Assembly (NCBI GenBank): GCA_910574885.1
Contig: CAJTDD010000001.1
Location: 1 to 64,000 of the forward strand
DNA length: 64,000 nucleotides
Direction: 5' to 3'
From: Lachnospiraceae bacterium
GTDB lineage: Bacteria > Bacillota > Clostridia > Lachnospirales > Lachnospiraceae
A program made the position numbers and the translations under genes. Below the pieces are notes generated by a model, which ran no database searches, was not told where the DNA came from, and saw only the letters and a program-made list of their open reading frames with translations. Shown here in pieces: positions 32,903-41,813 of the stretch; positions within the stretch are counted from its first letter, which is position 1; each line of letters opens with the position of its first letter.

Positions 32903-35443
32903 ATGAAGGTAAGGATACATCTACATAACCAAAAATACCGTTCCAAACCTAAAAAAAGTGAGATTGGTAAAATCAGCAATGAAATTACGGATAAAATTAA
33001 AGAGATTGATATTGAGAGATTTGCCCAAGAAGTAGGGAAAAAGGGAAGGACCTTCACCACATCCACATTTAACGGTAGGAGAGTGAAGGAGAATTTTGTG
33101 AGCCAGCAAGTATTTTGTCTGGATTTTGATAAAGGATTTACGATTGATGAGTTCATGGAACGTGCAAAACAATATGATATACATCCGTCCATGATATACA
33201 ATACGTTCAGCAATACAAAGGAAAGCCCAAGATTTCGGGTGGTATTTATCAACGACTGTGAGATACAAAATGAGGAGGCTGCATTTGCTCTTATGTACAT
33301 GCTGCTGGAAATCTTTCCAGAGTCGGATAAGAGCTGTAAGGATATAACGAGAATGTTTTTCGGCGGTAATGATTTGAAATTTGTTGATAGCAATGCAACG
33401 ATTAATCTGGTTGATATTTCACTGAGTTTGCAAGCCTATTTAAAAAGCAGAGATAAGAAAAATTACCGCAGAAAAATAGAACAGATTGGCAAAAAAATGC
33501 AGGTACAGGTGGATAATGGAAAGCTGTGTATACACGAAGAGGTGTTAAGTGATATAAAAAGTGAGGAATTGCTTGCAATGACCAGTAATATGATAAGGGT
33601 GAATGCAACAGAATCCTCACTTTTTTATGTTATAGAAAAAGAATCACACAACCATTCTATGTGTAGACGGCAAAATAGGGAGAAGAAACAAAAGAAAGTA
33701 CGGGGGATATCAGAGAAGATTTTATTGAAAAAATGTCCGCTTTTCAAAGATTTTTATGAGAAAAATATTACACATGAACAGAAGTTTTTGATTGCCACGA
33801 ATTTATTATCTATCAGCGGGGGCGAGAACTTATTTTTTGCCGGAAATATCAACCATGTTGAGAAATGGAAGGAAAATTGGGAGTACCTAAAGCAATATCA
33901 TTATGTACCGCAGCACTGTAAAAATGGAAATTGCCCCTATTATGAGAAATGCAGAAGCCCCACGATTTTAGACAAAGTAACAGAAAAAATTAGTAAGAAT
34001 AGGATTGAGGGATATTGTGAGATAGAAGAAGCGGAGAAAATTTTGAGAAATTATCTGCTACAAGCTGTTCAGGCCAAGGAGAAAGGAATTTACTTGATTT
34101 CAGCTCAGACTGCTTTAGGAAAAACAAGTACCTATTGTAACATTGTGAAAGAGAATTACCAAAAGAAACCATTTATGGTTGTAGTGCCTACGACAAAATT
34201 GCAAAGGGAGGTAGGGGAAGAATTAGAAAGGTTAGGCGTTCCGGTATTTATGACTGAAAATATTTATTATCTTTTGAGCGAGATACATTTAGATGATTTA
34301 AAAGATATGGCCATGTATCTGTACAAGATGGGATTTGGATATAAAGTGAAATCTGTGATAAAAGCTTATAAATCAAATATAAAGTTAGATGATATACAGG
34401 AAAGACGGCTGAGGGAATATTTGAACTCAAAAGAAAGACTGGAAGATAGCAGGTGTGTTGTAACGACACATGCCATGTTTTTATCATTTCAATCTGAAAT
34501 CATCAGCAGGTATGAGGTGGTGATTGATGAAGATATTCTCATGAGTATTTTTAAGAATACGTCTACTATTAGTTTTGGAGATATTGAGTTAGCTCTTGAA
34601 ATGGAGGCGATACCAGAAGAAGGACAAAGTTTTGTGAAACGGTTATTAAATGCTTCTGAAAATACTATAGAAGTAACAAAACCGTTGGAATTGCGAATCA
34701 ACCAATTAGATAAAATTTACGAGAAAGAGATGTTAAGAAATGTACCATTGGTGGATTTTTTACAGGCAGCTTCCTATCAGGTGGATGTGCCAAAGAAACA
34801 GGTGAATTTCTTCAATGCGAGGCAAATCCCTGATGTTAAAATGACGATTGTATCTGCCACATTAAATGAAGAATTATACAAAAATTATTGTAAAGGGCAA
34901 AAGATTTGTTTCATGAAAGTCCCTGTTGCTAAGTACAAAGGAAAGCTGATACAATATACTGCCCATTCCTTGAGCCGAAGTAATTTAGCGGACATAGGAT
35001 ATGAAAAAATAAAAGAAAAGTTAGACAAATTTATTGAAAGCAAAGAAAAAAATATTATCACTTTCAAAAAGTATAGAGAAGATTCTGAGATTTATTACGC
35101 GAAATCGGAAGGGTATAATGAATATAAAGGAAAGGACATGATAGTAATCGGAACGCCGCATAACGTACCTTTTGTATATCATCTAATAGGCGCATATTTA
35201 GGATATGATGCAGAGGATAAATTGTGCCTTCGGATGACGGAAAATGATACATATTCGTTTAAATTTATGACATTTAAAGATGATAAAATGAGAAATTTAC
35301 AGTTTTATTTTATTGAGAGCGAGCTTGAACAGGCAATCGGTCGTGCAAGGCTGCTTCGGTATGATTGCAGGGTATATTTATTTTCTAATTATCCATGCAG
35401 ACAAGCAGATATTATTGAGGATGAATATTTAGATTTAGCATAA
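32903..35443 (+). CDS. AEP-type primase fused to SF2 helicase
   Basis: The 846-residue protein starts with a probable archaeo-eukaryotic primase-like domain: CLDFD (72-76) supplies the hhDxD motif, with YNTFSNTKESPRFRVVF (99-115) behind it. A zinc cluster C339/C344/C350 sits in the linker. The helicase part has Walker A AQTALGKTS (401-409), Walker B VVIDEDI, SATL motif III and IGRARLL motif VI near the end. Such fusions serve as initiator-replicase proteins of plasmids and phages, so this is a candidate replication protein of element 2. The primase reading is weaker than the helicase one. Confidence 0.65.
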   Translation: MKVRIHLHNQKYRSKPKKSEIGKISNEITDKIKEIDIERFAQEVGKKGRTFTTSTFNGRRVKENFVSQQVFCLDFDKGFTIDEFMERAKQYDIHPSMIYNTFSNTKESPRFRVVFINDCEIQNEEAAFALMYMLLEIFPESDKSCKDITRMFFGGNDLKFVDSNATINLVDISLSLQAYLKSRDKKNYRRKIEQIGKKMQVQVDNGKLCIHEEVLSDIKSEELLAMTSNMIRVNATESSLFYVIEKESHNHSMCRRQNREKKQKKVRGISEKILLKKCPLFKDFYEKNITHEQKFLIATNLLSISGGENLFFAGNINHVEKWKENWEYLKQYHYVPQHCKNGNCPYYEKCRSPTILDKVTEKISKNRIEGYCEIEEAEKILRNYLLQAVQAKEKGIYLISAQTALGKTSTYCNIVKENYQKKPFMVVVPTTKLQREVGEELERLGVPVFMTENIYYLLSEIHLDDLKDMAMYLYKMGFGYKVKSVIKAYKSNIKLDDIQERRLREYLNSKERLEDSRCVVTTHAMFLSFQSEIISRYEVVIDEDILMSIFKNTSTISFGDIELALEMEAIPEEGQSFVKRLLNASENTIEVTKPLELRINQLDKIYEKEMLRNVPLVDFLQAASYQVDVPKKQVNFFNARQIPDVKMTIVSATLNEELYKNYCKGQKICFMKVPVAKYKGKLIQYTAHSLSRSNLADIGYEKIKEKLDKFIESKEKNIITFKKYREDSEIYYAKSEGYNEYKGKDMIVIGTPHNVPFVYHLIGAYLGYDAEDKLCLRMTENDTYSFKFMTFKDDKMRNLQFYFIESELEQAIGRARLLRYDCRVYLFSNYPCRQADIIEDEYLDLA

Positions 35444-35708
35444 AAGTTTTTGGTCGAATCCTAAAGCGGCGAATGAAGATGTTGGAATCGTTTGCTTTGA
35501 AATCTTTTATCAGTTTATTCGGTCAAAGCTGATATGAGGAAGAAGGATTTGATGGATGAAAGCAGACATTTCTATTGCGTTGAGAGGGAAAAGTTAAATA
35601 AAATTGGTATATCACTCATGCAGGATTGAAGTGAAAACAGGGATGAGATTCTTTCAATATTGGTGAAAAAATTTAGTAGTTAATGTAATGCAATGTATAG
35701 AAAGGGGG

Positions 35709-35834
35709 ATGAAAAATGTGGATAGAAATAATATTGAATATGCATGGCGGATGATAACCAAAATGCAGAGTATACCTTGCAACTGTTCACAAAATGATTC
35801 AGAAATTATAATACATGAAAGAGTCAATCTATGA
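35709..35834 (+). CDS. Possible 41-codon ORF
   Basis: ATG 35709 follows AAAGGGGG directly and opens 41 codons (MKNVDRNNIEYAWRMITKMQ...). No family is recognised; it may be a relic. The rest of the gap 35444-35985 holds nothing else I can support. Confidence 0.3.
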   Translation: MKNVDRNNIEYAWRMITKMQSIPCNCSQNDSEIIIHERVNL

Positions 35835-35985
35835 AAGTAGGAAAAATGAGTGAGAAAAAATACTATTTGAGATAACTTTAGCTTTTAAGGCAATAGAGCT
35901 GTCACTTTAAGCAATTTATTTTAAGAAATTCTGTATCTTGTATTTTTTATACTTAATGTAACAGCCTTGATTTTTATAAAAGATA

Positions 35986-36210
35986 TCAGTTTATATTGAA
36001 TCCGGATTTTTCGTAGATGAACTGGTCTACGGCAATTTTGCTGACCTTCCAGATGGAACCAATTCGGAATCCTTTGATTGCTCTGGTGTTTAATAATTCA
36101 TAAGCCCGATTCCTTCCAATGCCTAAATATTCTGCCAGTTCACCGACTGTCATTAAAAGGGATTCGATTTCAGTATCGGTCGTTAGAGAGGGCTTCAAGA
36201 TATCCATCAT
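35986..36210 (-). CDS. Excisionase-family HTH (MerR/HTH_17-like) DNA-binding protein
   Basis: The 74-residue protein carries LLMTVGELAEYLGIGRNRAYELL, RAIKGFRIGSIWKVSKIAVDQFI, the classic winged-helix pattern of excisionase-like proteins. It may act as the directionality factor for the serine recombinase or as a regulator. Two 13-bp direct repeats 20 bases apart lie about 100 bases upstream of its start. Confidence 0.8.
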   Translation of the reverse strand: MMDILKPSLTTDTEIESLLMTVGELAEYLGIGRNRAYELLNTRAIKGFRIGSIWKVSKIAVDQFIYEKSGFNIN

Positions 36211-36305
36211 TGTTAAATTCTCCTTCCTGATTTGATATTTTACTTTAATGTTTGAATGGACTAATTTTATATACTTGAATAGATTATATAGGGATGTGAG
36301 ATTTT

Positions 36306-36338
36306 GGTATAGTTAGGGGAAACTGGGTATAGTTAGGG
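36306..36338 (+). repeat. Two direct repeats of GGTATAGTTAGGG, 20-bp period
   Basis: Identical 13-mers lie at 36306-36318 and 36326-36338, two helical turns apart, followed by a partial GATAGTTTA. They lie upstream of the excisionase-like gene, so they are candidate binding sites for it or iteron-like signals. Confidence 0.5.
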
Positions 36339-36759
36339 ATAGTTTAAGAGTAGGAACGTGATTTCAAGCTCTACAGGGAAAACCACAAGTAAATGGGTAG
36401 GAAAATTGCCGATATGAAAGAGAAATTATGATTGTGAATATCTCGGTATGACGGGATATTCCTTGCTTTTGCCGCATTGTAATGGGATAGCTGAGGATTT
36501 TAAACATATATCGTTTTTCTGGGAATTACTTCTATATGTCTATATTTCAGTAAGAGTATTGGATTTTGATTGTATATTATTATCATGATACTTGTAAAAG
36601 TACCAAGAAGTAATGTCCAGACTTTTTGGTATGTTCCGTGACAGAAGAAATCTGATTAGGATAGTATCATGCCATACAGCCATAGGAAGGATAGTGGCTG
36701 TCGGAGATTTCAGGACAAAGGAAGTGAAAATGCCGGACAAGAGATGGGAGGGAGAAAAG

Positions 36760-36942
36760 ATGGGAAAAAGAATGGCTATCTGTGAGTTCTGTAAAAATCT
36801 GATAGAAGTTGGTGACGGTGATTTCATCTGTTGCGAATGTGAAGAACCCGTAGTCGTAATCAGTAAATTCGTATCAACTAATGATTACCTTAAATGTGGC
36901 AGCCGTAAATATAGGAAGGCTGGTGTAAGGAAATGTCCGTAA
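36760..36942 (+). CDS. Small zinc-ribbon protein
   Basis: From ATG 36760 (GGAGG upstream) the 60-residue protein has CEFC (8-11) and CCEC, with two further cysteines near the C-terminus, consistent with one or two zinc sites. A longer frame from 36613 lacks a binding site. Small zinc-ribbon proteins of this type are common in mobile elements; the role is unknown. The gap 36211-36612 holds the direct repeats but no other gene. Confidence 0.5.
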   Translation: MGKRMAICEFCKNLIEVGDGDFICCECEEPVVVISKFVSTNDYLKCGSRKYRKAGVRKCP

Positions 36943-37018
36943 AGATATTGAAACCGATAATTGAAACCCCAAATAAAGTATGGTAGTATAAAAATAAAAG
37001 AAGGGCAGGTGAAGGACA

Positions 37019-37897
37019 ATGGAGAAGGAGAACCGGGAACACAAGGACAGTGTCTTTGTTGACCTCTTTTACCAGGATGAAACGGCAAAGAAGAATCTGC
37101 TGAGTTTATATAATGCATTGCATGATACAAACTATAAGGATGAAACAATCATTCGGAAGGTAAAGATTGATGATGTCTTATATAAGAACTTCAAGAATGA
37201 CATTTCTTGTGAGGTGAATGGGCAGGTGCTTGTTTTCGGAGAACATATGAGTACTATCAATAGAAACATGCCCTTGCGCTGCTTGATGTATGTGGGAAGG
37301 GCATATGAGCAGTTGGTAGACAGCAAGGCACGCTACAGGACGACATTGGTGAAGATACCAACCCCGGAGTTTTATGTATTTTACAATGGCGAGAAAGAAC
37401 AGCCGTTAGAACGGGTATTATCTTTGTCAGACGCATTTATGAATCCGGCAAGAGAAAATTCTGTAGAATTAAAGGTCAAGGTCATTAACATCAATTCCGA
37501 TAAAGCGCATGGGATTCTGGATAAATGTGGGATACTAAAGGAATATAGCCAGTTTATCAGCACGGTGAGAAAGTATTCGGAGGAAGAAAGCGCCATTAAA
37601 AAGGCAATCAAGGAATGTATTGAAAAGGGGATTCTGGCAGATTATTTAAAGAGGAAAGGAAGCGAGGTGGAGAATATGTTGATTGCAGAGTATAGCTATG
37701 AGGAAGATATGCAAGTGAAGCAAGAGGAAGCAAGGCAGGAAGGAATATGGCAGGGAAGACGTGAGGGAATCACTTTATCGGCAGATATTTTCCAGATGGT
37801 TAAGAAGAACCCGGATTTAACAAATGTACAGATTGCCGAGAATCTTGGCTGTAGTGTGGAAGATGTCGAAAGTACAAGAAAAATGTTTGGTATATAG
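37019..37897 (+). CDS. Rpn family nuclease/putative transposase, second copy
   Basis: The 292-residue protein shows DSVFVDLFYQDETAKKNLLSLYNAL, then VLVFGEHMSTINRNMPLRCLMYVGR, which is the position where the PD-(D/E)XK core normally reads (L/I)EHQS, and a FYVFYNGEK strand. The C-terminal part has a Gln/Arg-rich coiled region and a short helical domain. A clean terminator follows at 37914. Confidence 0.8.
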   Translation: MEKENREHKDSVFVDLFYQDETAKKNLLSLYNALHDTNYKDETIIRKVKIDDVLYKNFKNDISCEVNGQVLVFGEHMSTINRNMPLRCLMYVGRAYEQLVDSKARYRTTLVKIPTPEFYVFYNGEKEQPLERVLSLSDAFMNPARENSVELKVKVININSDKAHGILDKCGILKEYSQFISTVRKYSEEESAIKKAIKECIEKGILADYLKRKGSEVENMLIAEYSYEEDMQVKQEEARQEGIWQGRREGITLSADIFQMVKKNPDLTNVQIAENLGCSVEDVESTRKMFGI

Positions 37898-37913
37898 TTT
37901 TATCATTGTTTTT

Positions 37914-37946
37914 AACGCTATCGGAGTAACTCTGATAGCGTTTTTT
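37914..37946 (+). terminator. Intrinsic terminator after the Rpn gene
   Basis: AACGCTATCGGAG pairs with CTCTGATAGCGTT (one mismatch) and is followed by six T residues. It separates the AT-rich left part of element 2 from the parA-parB operon. Confidence 0.85.
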
Positions 37947-38007
37947 AATATGCAGATTTGCGAAAATAAATTTAATCAGAAATAAATCAAGGATGGTGAC
38001 GAATGGT

Positions 38008-38823
38008 ATGAAAACAATCAGTCTGCTAAATTTAAAGGGCGGGGTTGCGAAAAGTTTTACTTCGGTAAATATGGCTTATGAATTGTGGCGCAGGGGAAAT
38101 CGGGTCTTAGTGTGGGATAACGATAAGCAGGGGAATCTGAGCAAGGCATTTGAACGGTATGAGGTAGAACAGACCGCACCTGCCGCAAGGATACTCAGCG
38201 GTAATTGGCAGAATCCGGAGGAATTGATACAGGCGACAGATTATGAAGGGATAGATATCATATCGGCGAACCTGTCATTGTTTGGTGCGGCCTGGAATCT
38301 GGTAAGAGAGGGCGGGGAGGACATGACAGGGAGATACCGGAGATTTGTAAAAGCCGGTATCAACAATCAGACAGAAGATTGCATTTGTGAAAGATATGAT
38401 TACTGTATCATAGACAATCCCCCGGATATCGGAATCAATGTGGTCAATGCCCTTGGGGTGACGGATGAAGTTATTGTTCCTGTGAAGATTGATGAAAATG
38501 CGTTAGAAGGGCTGGATATTGTGGCCGGACAGATTGAGGACGCAAAGGCTCTGAATCCGTCTTTGACATTAAAAGGAGTGCTGGTTACGATTTACCAGAA
38601 CACGGACGGGGAATCGGCAGGGTTAGAATGGCTCAGGCGGGAATGGGACAATGCAGAAAGCAAGCATTACAGGCAGTATAAGGTTCTTGGCAGGATTCGG
38701 TATTCTGCAAAGGTGGCAGAAAATTCTTTTGTGAAGAAACCAATCTACGAGTACAGCCCATGCTGCGGTGCGGCGCAGGATTATAAGCATTTCGTAACCA
38801 GTTATACGGGGATAGGGAGATGA
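38008..38823 (+). CDS. parA: ParA-family partition ATPase
   Basis: The protein begins with a deviant Walker A, LNLKGGVAKSFTS (usual form KGGVGKT), then VLVWDNDKQGNLS and the Walker B region YCIIDNPPDIG. The second lysine and the aspartates are kept, so activity is plausible. ATG 38008 gives 271 residues. ParA moves ParB-bound DNA for segregation, which points to a plasmid-like stage in element 2. parB follows after six bases. Confidence 0.88.
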   Translation: MKTISLLNLKGGVAKSFTSVNMAYELWRRGNRVLVWDNDKQGNLSKAFERYEVEQTAPAARILSGNWQNPEELIQATDYEGIDIISANLSLFGAAWNLVREGGEDMTGRYRRFVKAGINNQTEDCICERYDYCIIDNPPDIGINVVNALGVTDEVIVPVKIDENALEGLDIVAGQIEDAKALNPSLTLKGVLVTIYQNTDGESAGLEWLRREWDNAESKHYRQYKVLGRIRYSAKVAENSFVKKPIYEYSPCCGAAQDYKHFVTSYTGIGR

Positions 38824-38829
38824 TGGGGC

Positions 38830-39951
38830 ATGGCGAAATTTGGAATTAACGATTTGATAGACATTAAGAAAAAGGAGTCCGGGTCAGAGACAGTGAATGC
38901 GTACAAGGAGATATGGCTGAACCCCAGGGACGTGAAGCCTTCGGAGAGTAATTTCTACTCTCAAGAGAACATAGAAGAACTTGCAGACAGCTTTCTTGCG
39001 GTGGGACAGCAGCAGCCGACGGTCTTGGCGAGAGTGAATGGGGAGTTCCGTATCGTGAGCGGGCACAGGAGGAACCTTGCGAATATCAGAAACCTTGAAA
39101 GGGGGTATCAGGAGTATGGGAAGGTGAGATATCTGTATAGGGATATGACTCCTGCAATGCTGGAACTGTCCCTTCTAATGGGAAATGCTTTGAATCGGGA
39201 ACTGACACCATGGGAAAAGACCCAACAGGCGCAGAGATTGAAAGAGGCGTTGATAAAGGCGAGGGATGAGGACGGATTGGAGATACGGGGAAAGCTGCGG
39301 GATATCGTGGCAGACCTTATGAATGAAAGCAGTTCCGGCATTGCAAGGATGGACAGTATCCACAATCATGCGGTGCCAGAGGTTCAGGAAGAATTCCGGA
39401 AAGGAACCCTGAATATCAGTGCGGCGTATGAGGCGTCGAAATTATCAGAAGAAGAACAGAAAGCCATTGCAGAGAAAGCAGCGGAAGAAGGCGGCATGAA
39501 AGCAAAGGAGGTCACAGAGAGGGCAATGAAGAACCGAGAAGGAAAAGGCGGGAGAAAAGATAAGGGATTTTCAGTAGTGTCCAATTTGGACACCGATTTA
39601 CGGCCCCAAAACGGGAAAGAAATCCGAAAGGATGATTTTACAGGCACAATGGAAGAGAAGCAGATCGGACAGACTGCAAAGGGCAGAAACATAAGGAAAT
39701 TTAAGAAAGGGAACCGTCATCAGGAGATATTGCGTGAATGGAGCAGGGAAAGCGTGAGCCTGACAGTCATTACAGAAGCGGTTATGGAGGCAATGCAGAA
39801 AGTGTCCAATTTGGACACCCCGGAAGAATGGTCAGACGTTGAGTGGGCGGTATTCCTCACAAGGGCGATTATGAATCGGGCGGATTGTGTAAGCGAGGAA
39901 GATTTATATATGCTTCATGACATTATGATTCGGTGTCAAGAAAAATTGTGA
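38830..39951 (+). CDS. parB: ParB-family partition protein with parS-like sites in its own gene
   Basis: Residues 28-125 hold the ParB N-terminal domain with VSGHRRN (76-82), the CTP-binding GxxRxxA-like region. An HTH region (about 150-200) follows, then a variable C-terminus. The hexapeptide VSNLDT occurs twice (250-255 and 325-330) because the DNA palindrome GTGTCCAATTTGGACAC is embedded in the frame. A third palindrome lies just after the stop. The protein should bind these or similar sites to form the partition complex. Confidence 0.88.
   Translation: MAKFGINDLIDIKKKESGSETVNAYKEIWLNPRDVKPSESNFYSQENIEELADSFLAVGQQQPTVLARVNGEFRIVSGHRRNLANIRNLERGYQEYGKVRYLYRDMTPAMLELSLLMGNALNRELTPWEKTQQAQRLKEALIKARDEDGLEIRGKLRDIVADLMNESSSGIARMDSIHNHAVPEVQEEFRKGTLNISAAYEASKLSEEEQKAIAEKAAEEGGMKAKEVTERAMKNREGKGGRKDKGFSVVSNLDTDLRPQNGKEIRKDDFTGTMEEKQIGQTAKGRNIRKFKKGNRHQEILREWSRESVSLTVITEAVMEAMQKVSNLDTPEEWSDVEWAVFLTRAIMNRADCVSEEDLYMLHDIMIRCQEKL
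39577..39593. promoter_or_regulatory. parS candidate 1 (inside parB)
   Basis: GTGTCCAATTTGGACAC is a palindrome with 8-base arms and a one-base centre, encoding VSNLDT of ParB. Confidence 0.7.
39802..39818. promoter_or_regulatory. parS candidate 2 (inside parB)
   Basis: An identical 17-base palindrome 225 bases after the first, again in frame and again encoding VSNLDT. Confidence 0.7.
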
Positions 39952-39970
39952 AATGTCGATGGAGACATAA

Positions 39971-39989
39971 GGTGTCCAAATTGGACACC
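39971..39989. promoter_or_regulatory. parS candidate 3 (after parB)
   Basis: GGTGTCCAAATTGGACACC is the same palindrome with the central base inverted and one more paired base on each side. It lies 19 bases after the parB stop, outside coding sequence, so coding constraint cannot explain it. Confidence 0.75.
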
Positions 39990-40036
39990 ACATATAATTA
40001 GGAAGAAACAGATAATGAGTTTAAGAAATGGTAGAG

Positions 40037-40062
40037 CCGGGGCAGAAATGTCCCGGTTTTTT
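40037..40062 (+). terminator. Terminator after parB
   Basis: CCGGG and CCCGG close a short loop and are followed by TTTTTT. Confidence 0.7.
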
Positions 40063-40090
40063 GCTGCTTGGGAAGGGAGAAGAAATACAG

Positions 40091-40627
40091 ATGAAAAATA
40101 TGCGTATATTGACAGGGGAACAGAAGAGATTTGCAGAACAGCACCATGTACTGGTGGAACGTTTTCTCTGGAAGAACCATTTGGAACGGGCTGAGTTTTA
40201 CGATGTGGTAATCTTTGGCTATCTGGAGGCGGTTCAGGAGTATTTGGAAAAGCCGGAGTTATCAAAGTATCCGTTTTCTTCTATTGCGTGGAGAAAAATG
40301 CGGTTCTGCATGATAAACGAATATATTTATCAAAATTGCCCGAAACGAAATGCCCCTATGGGAACCTGTCATGAAGATTATGACCATGTGATTTCAAGAG
40401 AGCAGGTTTCAGAGCAGATGAATTGCGTTGCGAGGGAATTGGAACATCGGGCGCTGTTACAGCAGTTGATGTCCCATATGACGGCAAAGGAGAAGGAGGT
40501 TGTCTGCATGAGGGCGGCAGGATATACTTATCGGGAGATTGCAGAGCGTTGCAACATTACCATGCGGGGAGTTTCTGCAAGGCTGATAAGGATGAGGAAA
40601 AGGTTTCGGGCGTTGGAGTTGATTTAG
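40091..40627 (+). CDS. Sigma-70-like factor of the element
   Basis: The 178-residue protein has a helical N-terminal half (YDVVIFGYLEAVQEYL...FSSIAWRKMRFCMINEY), resembling sigma region 2. Its C-terminal region 4-type HTH reads LMSHMTAKEKEVVCMRAAGYTYREIAERCNITMRGVSARL. ATG 40091 follows a GGGAG site. It probably directs transcription of element genes, as small sigma-like proteins of conjugative elements do. It starts the run that continues with LPD28 and RadC. Confidence 0.75.
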   Translation: MKNMRILTGEQKRFAEQHHVLVERFLWKNHLERAEFYDVVIFGYLEAVQEYLEKPELSKYPFSSIAWRKMRFCMINEYIYQNCPKRNAPMGTCHEDYDHVISREQVSEQMNCVARELEHRALLQQLMSHMTAKEKEVVCMRAAGYTYREIAERCNITMRGVSARLIRMRKRFRALELI

Positions 40628-40658
40628 ATGGAATTGTGTGAGATAGGAGGAAACAAAA

Positions 40659-41003
40659 ATGAGATATCGAGCAGATGAACTTCGTTATGAACAGGTCACA
40701 GTATTGGGGAGGGAGGCTATTTTCACAGACCTGAGAGTTTCAAGGGATTCCGTACCGAAAGAGTTTTCCTGTTATGAGGTCAGGCATGACGACGAGTGCC
40801 AGGGAAATCCGGTAGAGATTGCTAAGGGAATCTTGGTTAATTTTTATGGAACCTTACTGGTTCAGGGGAGCCTGGAACGGGTGGAGAAGGAGGGGTACTG
40901 TTTTCTTGAAGAAGATGACTGGAACGATAGCGGGGAAAGGAGTTTTACGTTAGAAGAATATAGGAAGGACAGGGGGATTGGAGAGTGGGAAAAGCAGGCG
41001 TGA
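40659..41003 (+). CDS. LPD28 domain protein
   Basis: The 114-residue protein has YEVRHDDECQGNPVEIAKGILVNFYGTLLVQ, the characteristic segment of the LPD28 family found in element and phage polyvalent proteins. Its biochemical role is unknown. It ends where the radC-like gene begins (GTGA overlap). Confidence 0.7.
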   Translation: MRYRADELRYEQVTVLGREAIFTDLRVSRDSVPKEFSCYEVRHDDECQGNPVEIAKGILVNFYGTLLVQGSLERVEKEGYCFLEEDDWNDSGERSFTLEEYRKDRGIGEWEKQA

Positions 41004-41455
41004 AAAATTATGTGCCGTTTGTTCGGGTAAGGATGGTTCGGGAAAGAGAGATTCCGTATGCGATGGAGGAAATTGAAGGGCCGGAGAAAGTTGCGGTATT
41101 TACACGAAAGTTTCTGGCAGGGGCAGACAGGGAGCATTTGCTGGTGCTGTCTATGGATAATATAGGAAAGCTGGCGGCAATCGAGGTGGTGTCCATTGGG
41201 ACGGTGAATGCGGCACTGGCAGAGCCGAGGGAAATCTTCAAACATGCGATTTTGGCAAATGCGGCGGGGATTGTGATGGTGCATAACCATACGTCGGGAA
41301 GATGTGTGCCAAGTAGTGAAGATATGGAGATAACGAAAAGGATAGAAAAGGCGGGAAAAATCCTTGGGATACCGTTGATGGACCATATCATTGTTGGGGA
41401 CGGGTATTTCAGTTTTCGGACAGAGGGCTTGCTGGCGGATGGAAAAGAGGTATGA
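41000..41455 (+). CDS. radC: RadC-like JAB domain protein
   Basis: The protein has the JAMM metal motif as a variant, VMVHNHTSGRCVPSSED (the usual form is HNHPSG), with an upstream VLSMDNIGKLAAIEVVSIGT strand pair. About 150 residues is normal for mobile-element RadC proteins, whose function is unsettled despite the DNA-repair name. A GTG at 41000 overlapping the previous stop is preferred over GTG 40985. Confidence 0.85.
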   Translation: MKNYVPFVRVRMVREREIPYAMEEIEGPEKVAVFTRKFLAGADREHLLVLSMDNIGKLAAIEVVSIGTVNAALAEPREIFKHAILANAAGIVMVHNHTSGRCVPSSEDMEITKRIEKAGKILGIPLMDHIIVGDGYFSFRTEGLLADGKEV

Positions 41456-41470
41456 GTCATATTGATGCCG

Positions 41471-41530
41471 GATTATGTCACATTATGTCAAAGTATGTCG
41501 AATAATTATCATTTTTGTCGTTTTACGTCG
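41471..41530 (+). repeat. Phased 10-bp TGTC array
   Basis: The units GATTATGTCA, CATTATGTCA and AAGTATGTCG are contiguous. After one unmatched decamer, ATTTTTGTCG and TTTTACGTCG follow in the same register. Five of six decamers end in a (T/C)GTC(A/G) core on one helical face. The array lies in the 147-bp gap after radC. It may be an iteron-like or operator array. Confidence 0.5.
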
Positions 41531-41602
41531 GATGTGCAGTAAATACATTATAATGTGTTTAGCAGAACATAAAAGAGCTTTTGGTACGAGGAGGAGATAG
41601 GC

Positions 41603-41809
41603 GTGAAGGAACAGGAAGAATGGATAGGAAATTTAGAACATGATATGTATCAAGAAATCGTGAGAGTGACGCAATCCTTTCCGGTAAAAGAACAGCGGGC
41701 AATTCAAAAGGCATTGGCGGATATGATAGCCAAGGCACAGGATAAGGCGTTTATGAGGGGATATGAGTATGCCATAGAAGTGTTGGAAAATGGGCGCATG
41801 AAAAAATAA
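41603..41809 (+). CDS. Small hypothetical protein
   Basis: The 68-residue soluble protein starts at GTG 41603 behind AGGAGGAG. It is helical and charged (LEHDMYQEIVRVTQSFPVKEQRAIQKAL). It is not recognised. It is convergent with the XRE repressor gene at 41814, only five bases apart. Confidence 0.5.
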   Translation: MKEQEEWIGNLEHDMYQEIVRVTQSFPVKEQRAIQKALADMIAKAQDKAFMRGYEYAIEVLENGRMKK

Positions 41810-41813
41810 CCGC

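Noticed and set aside
41471..41530. A CRISPR array
   Set aside because: The units are only 10 bp with no spacers, and no cas gene is near; no CRISPR was seen anywhere in the window.
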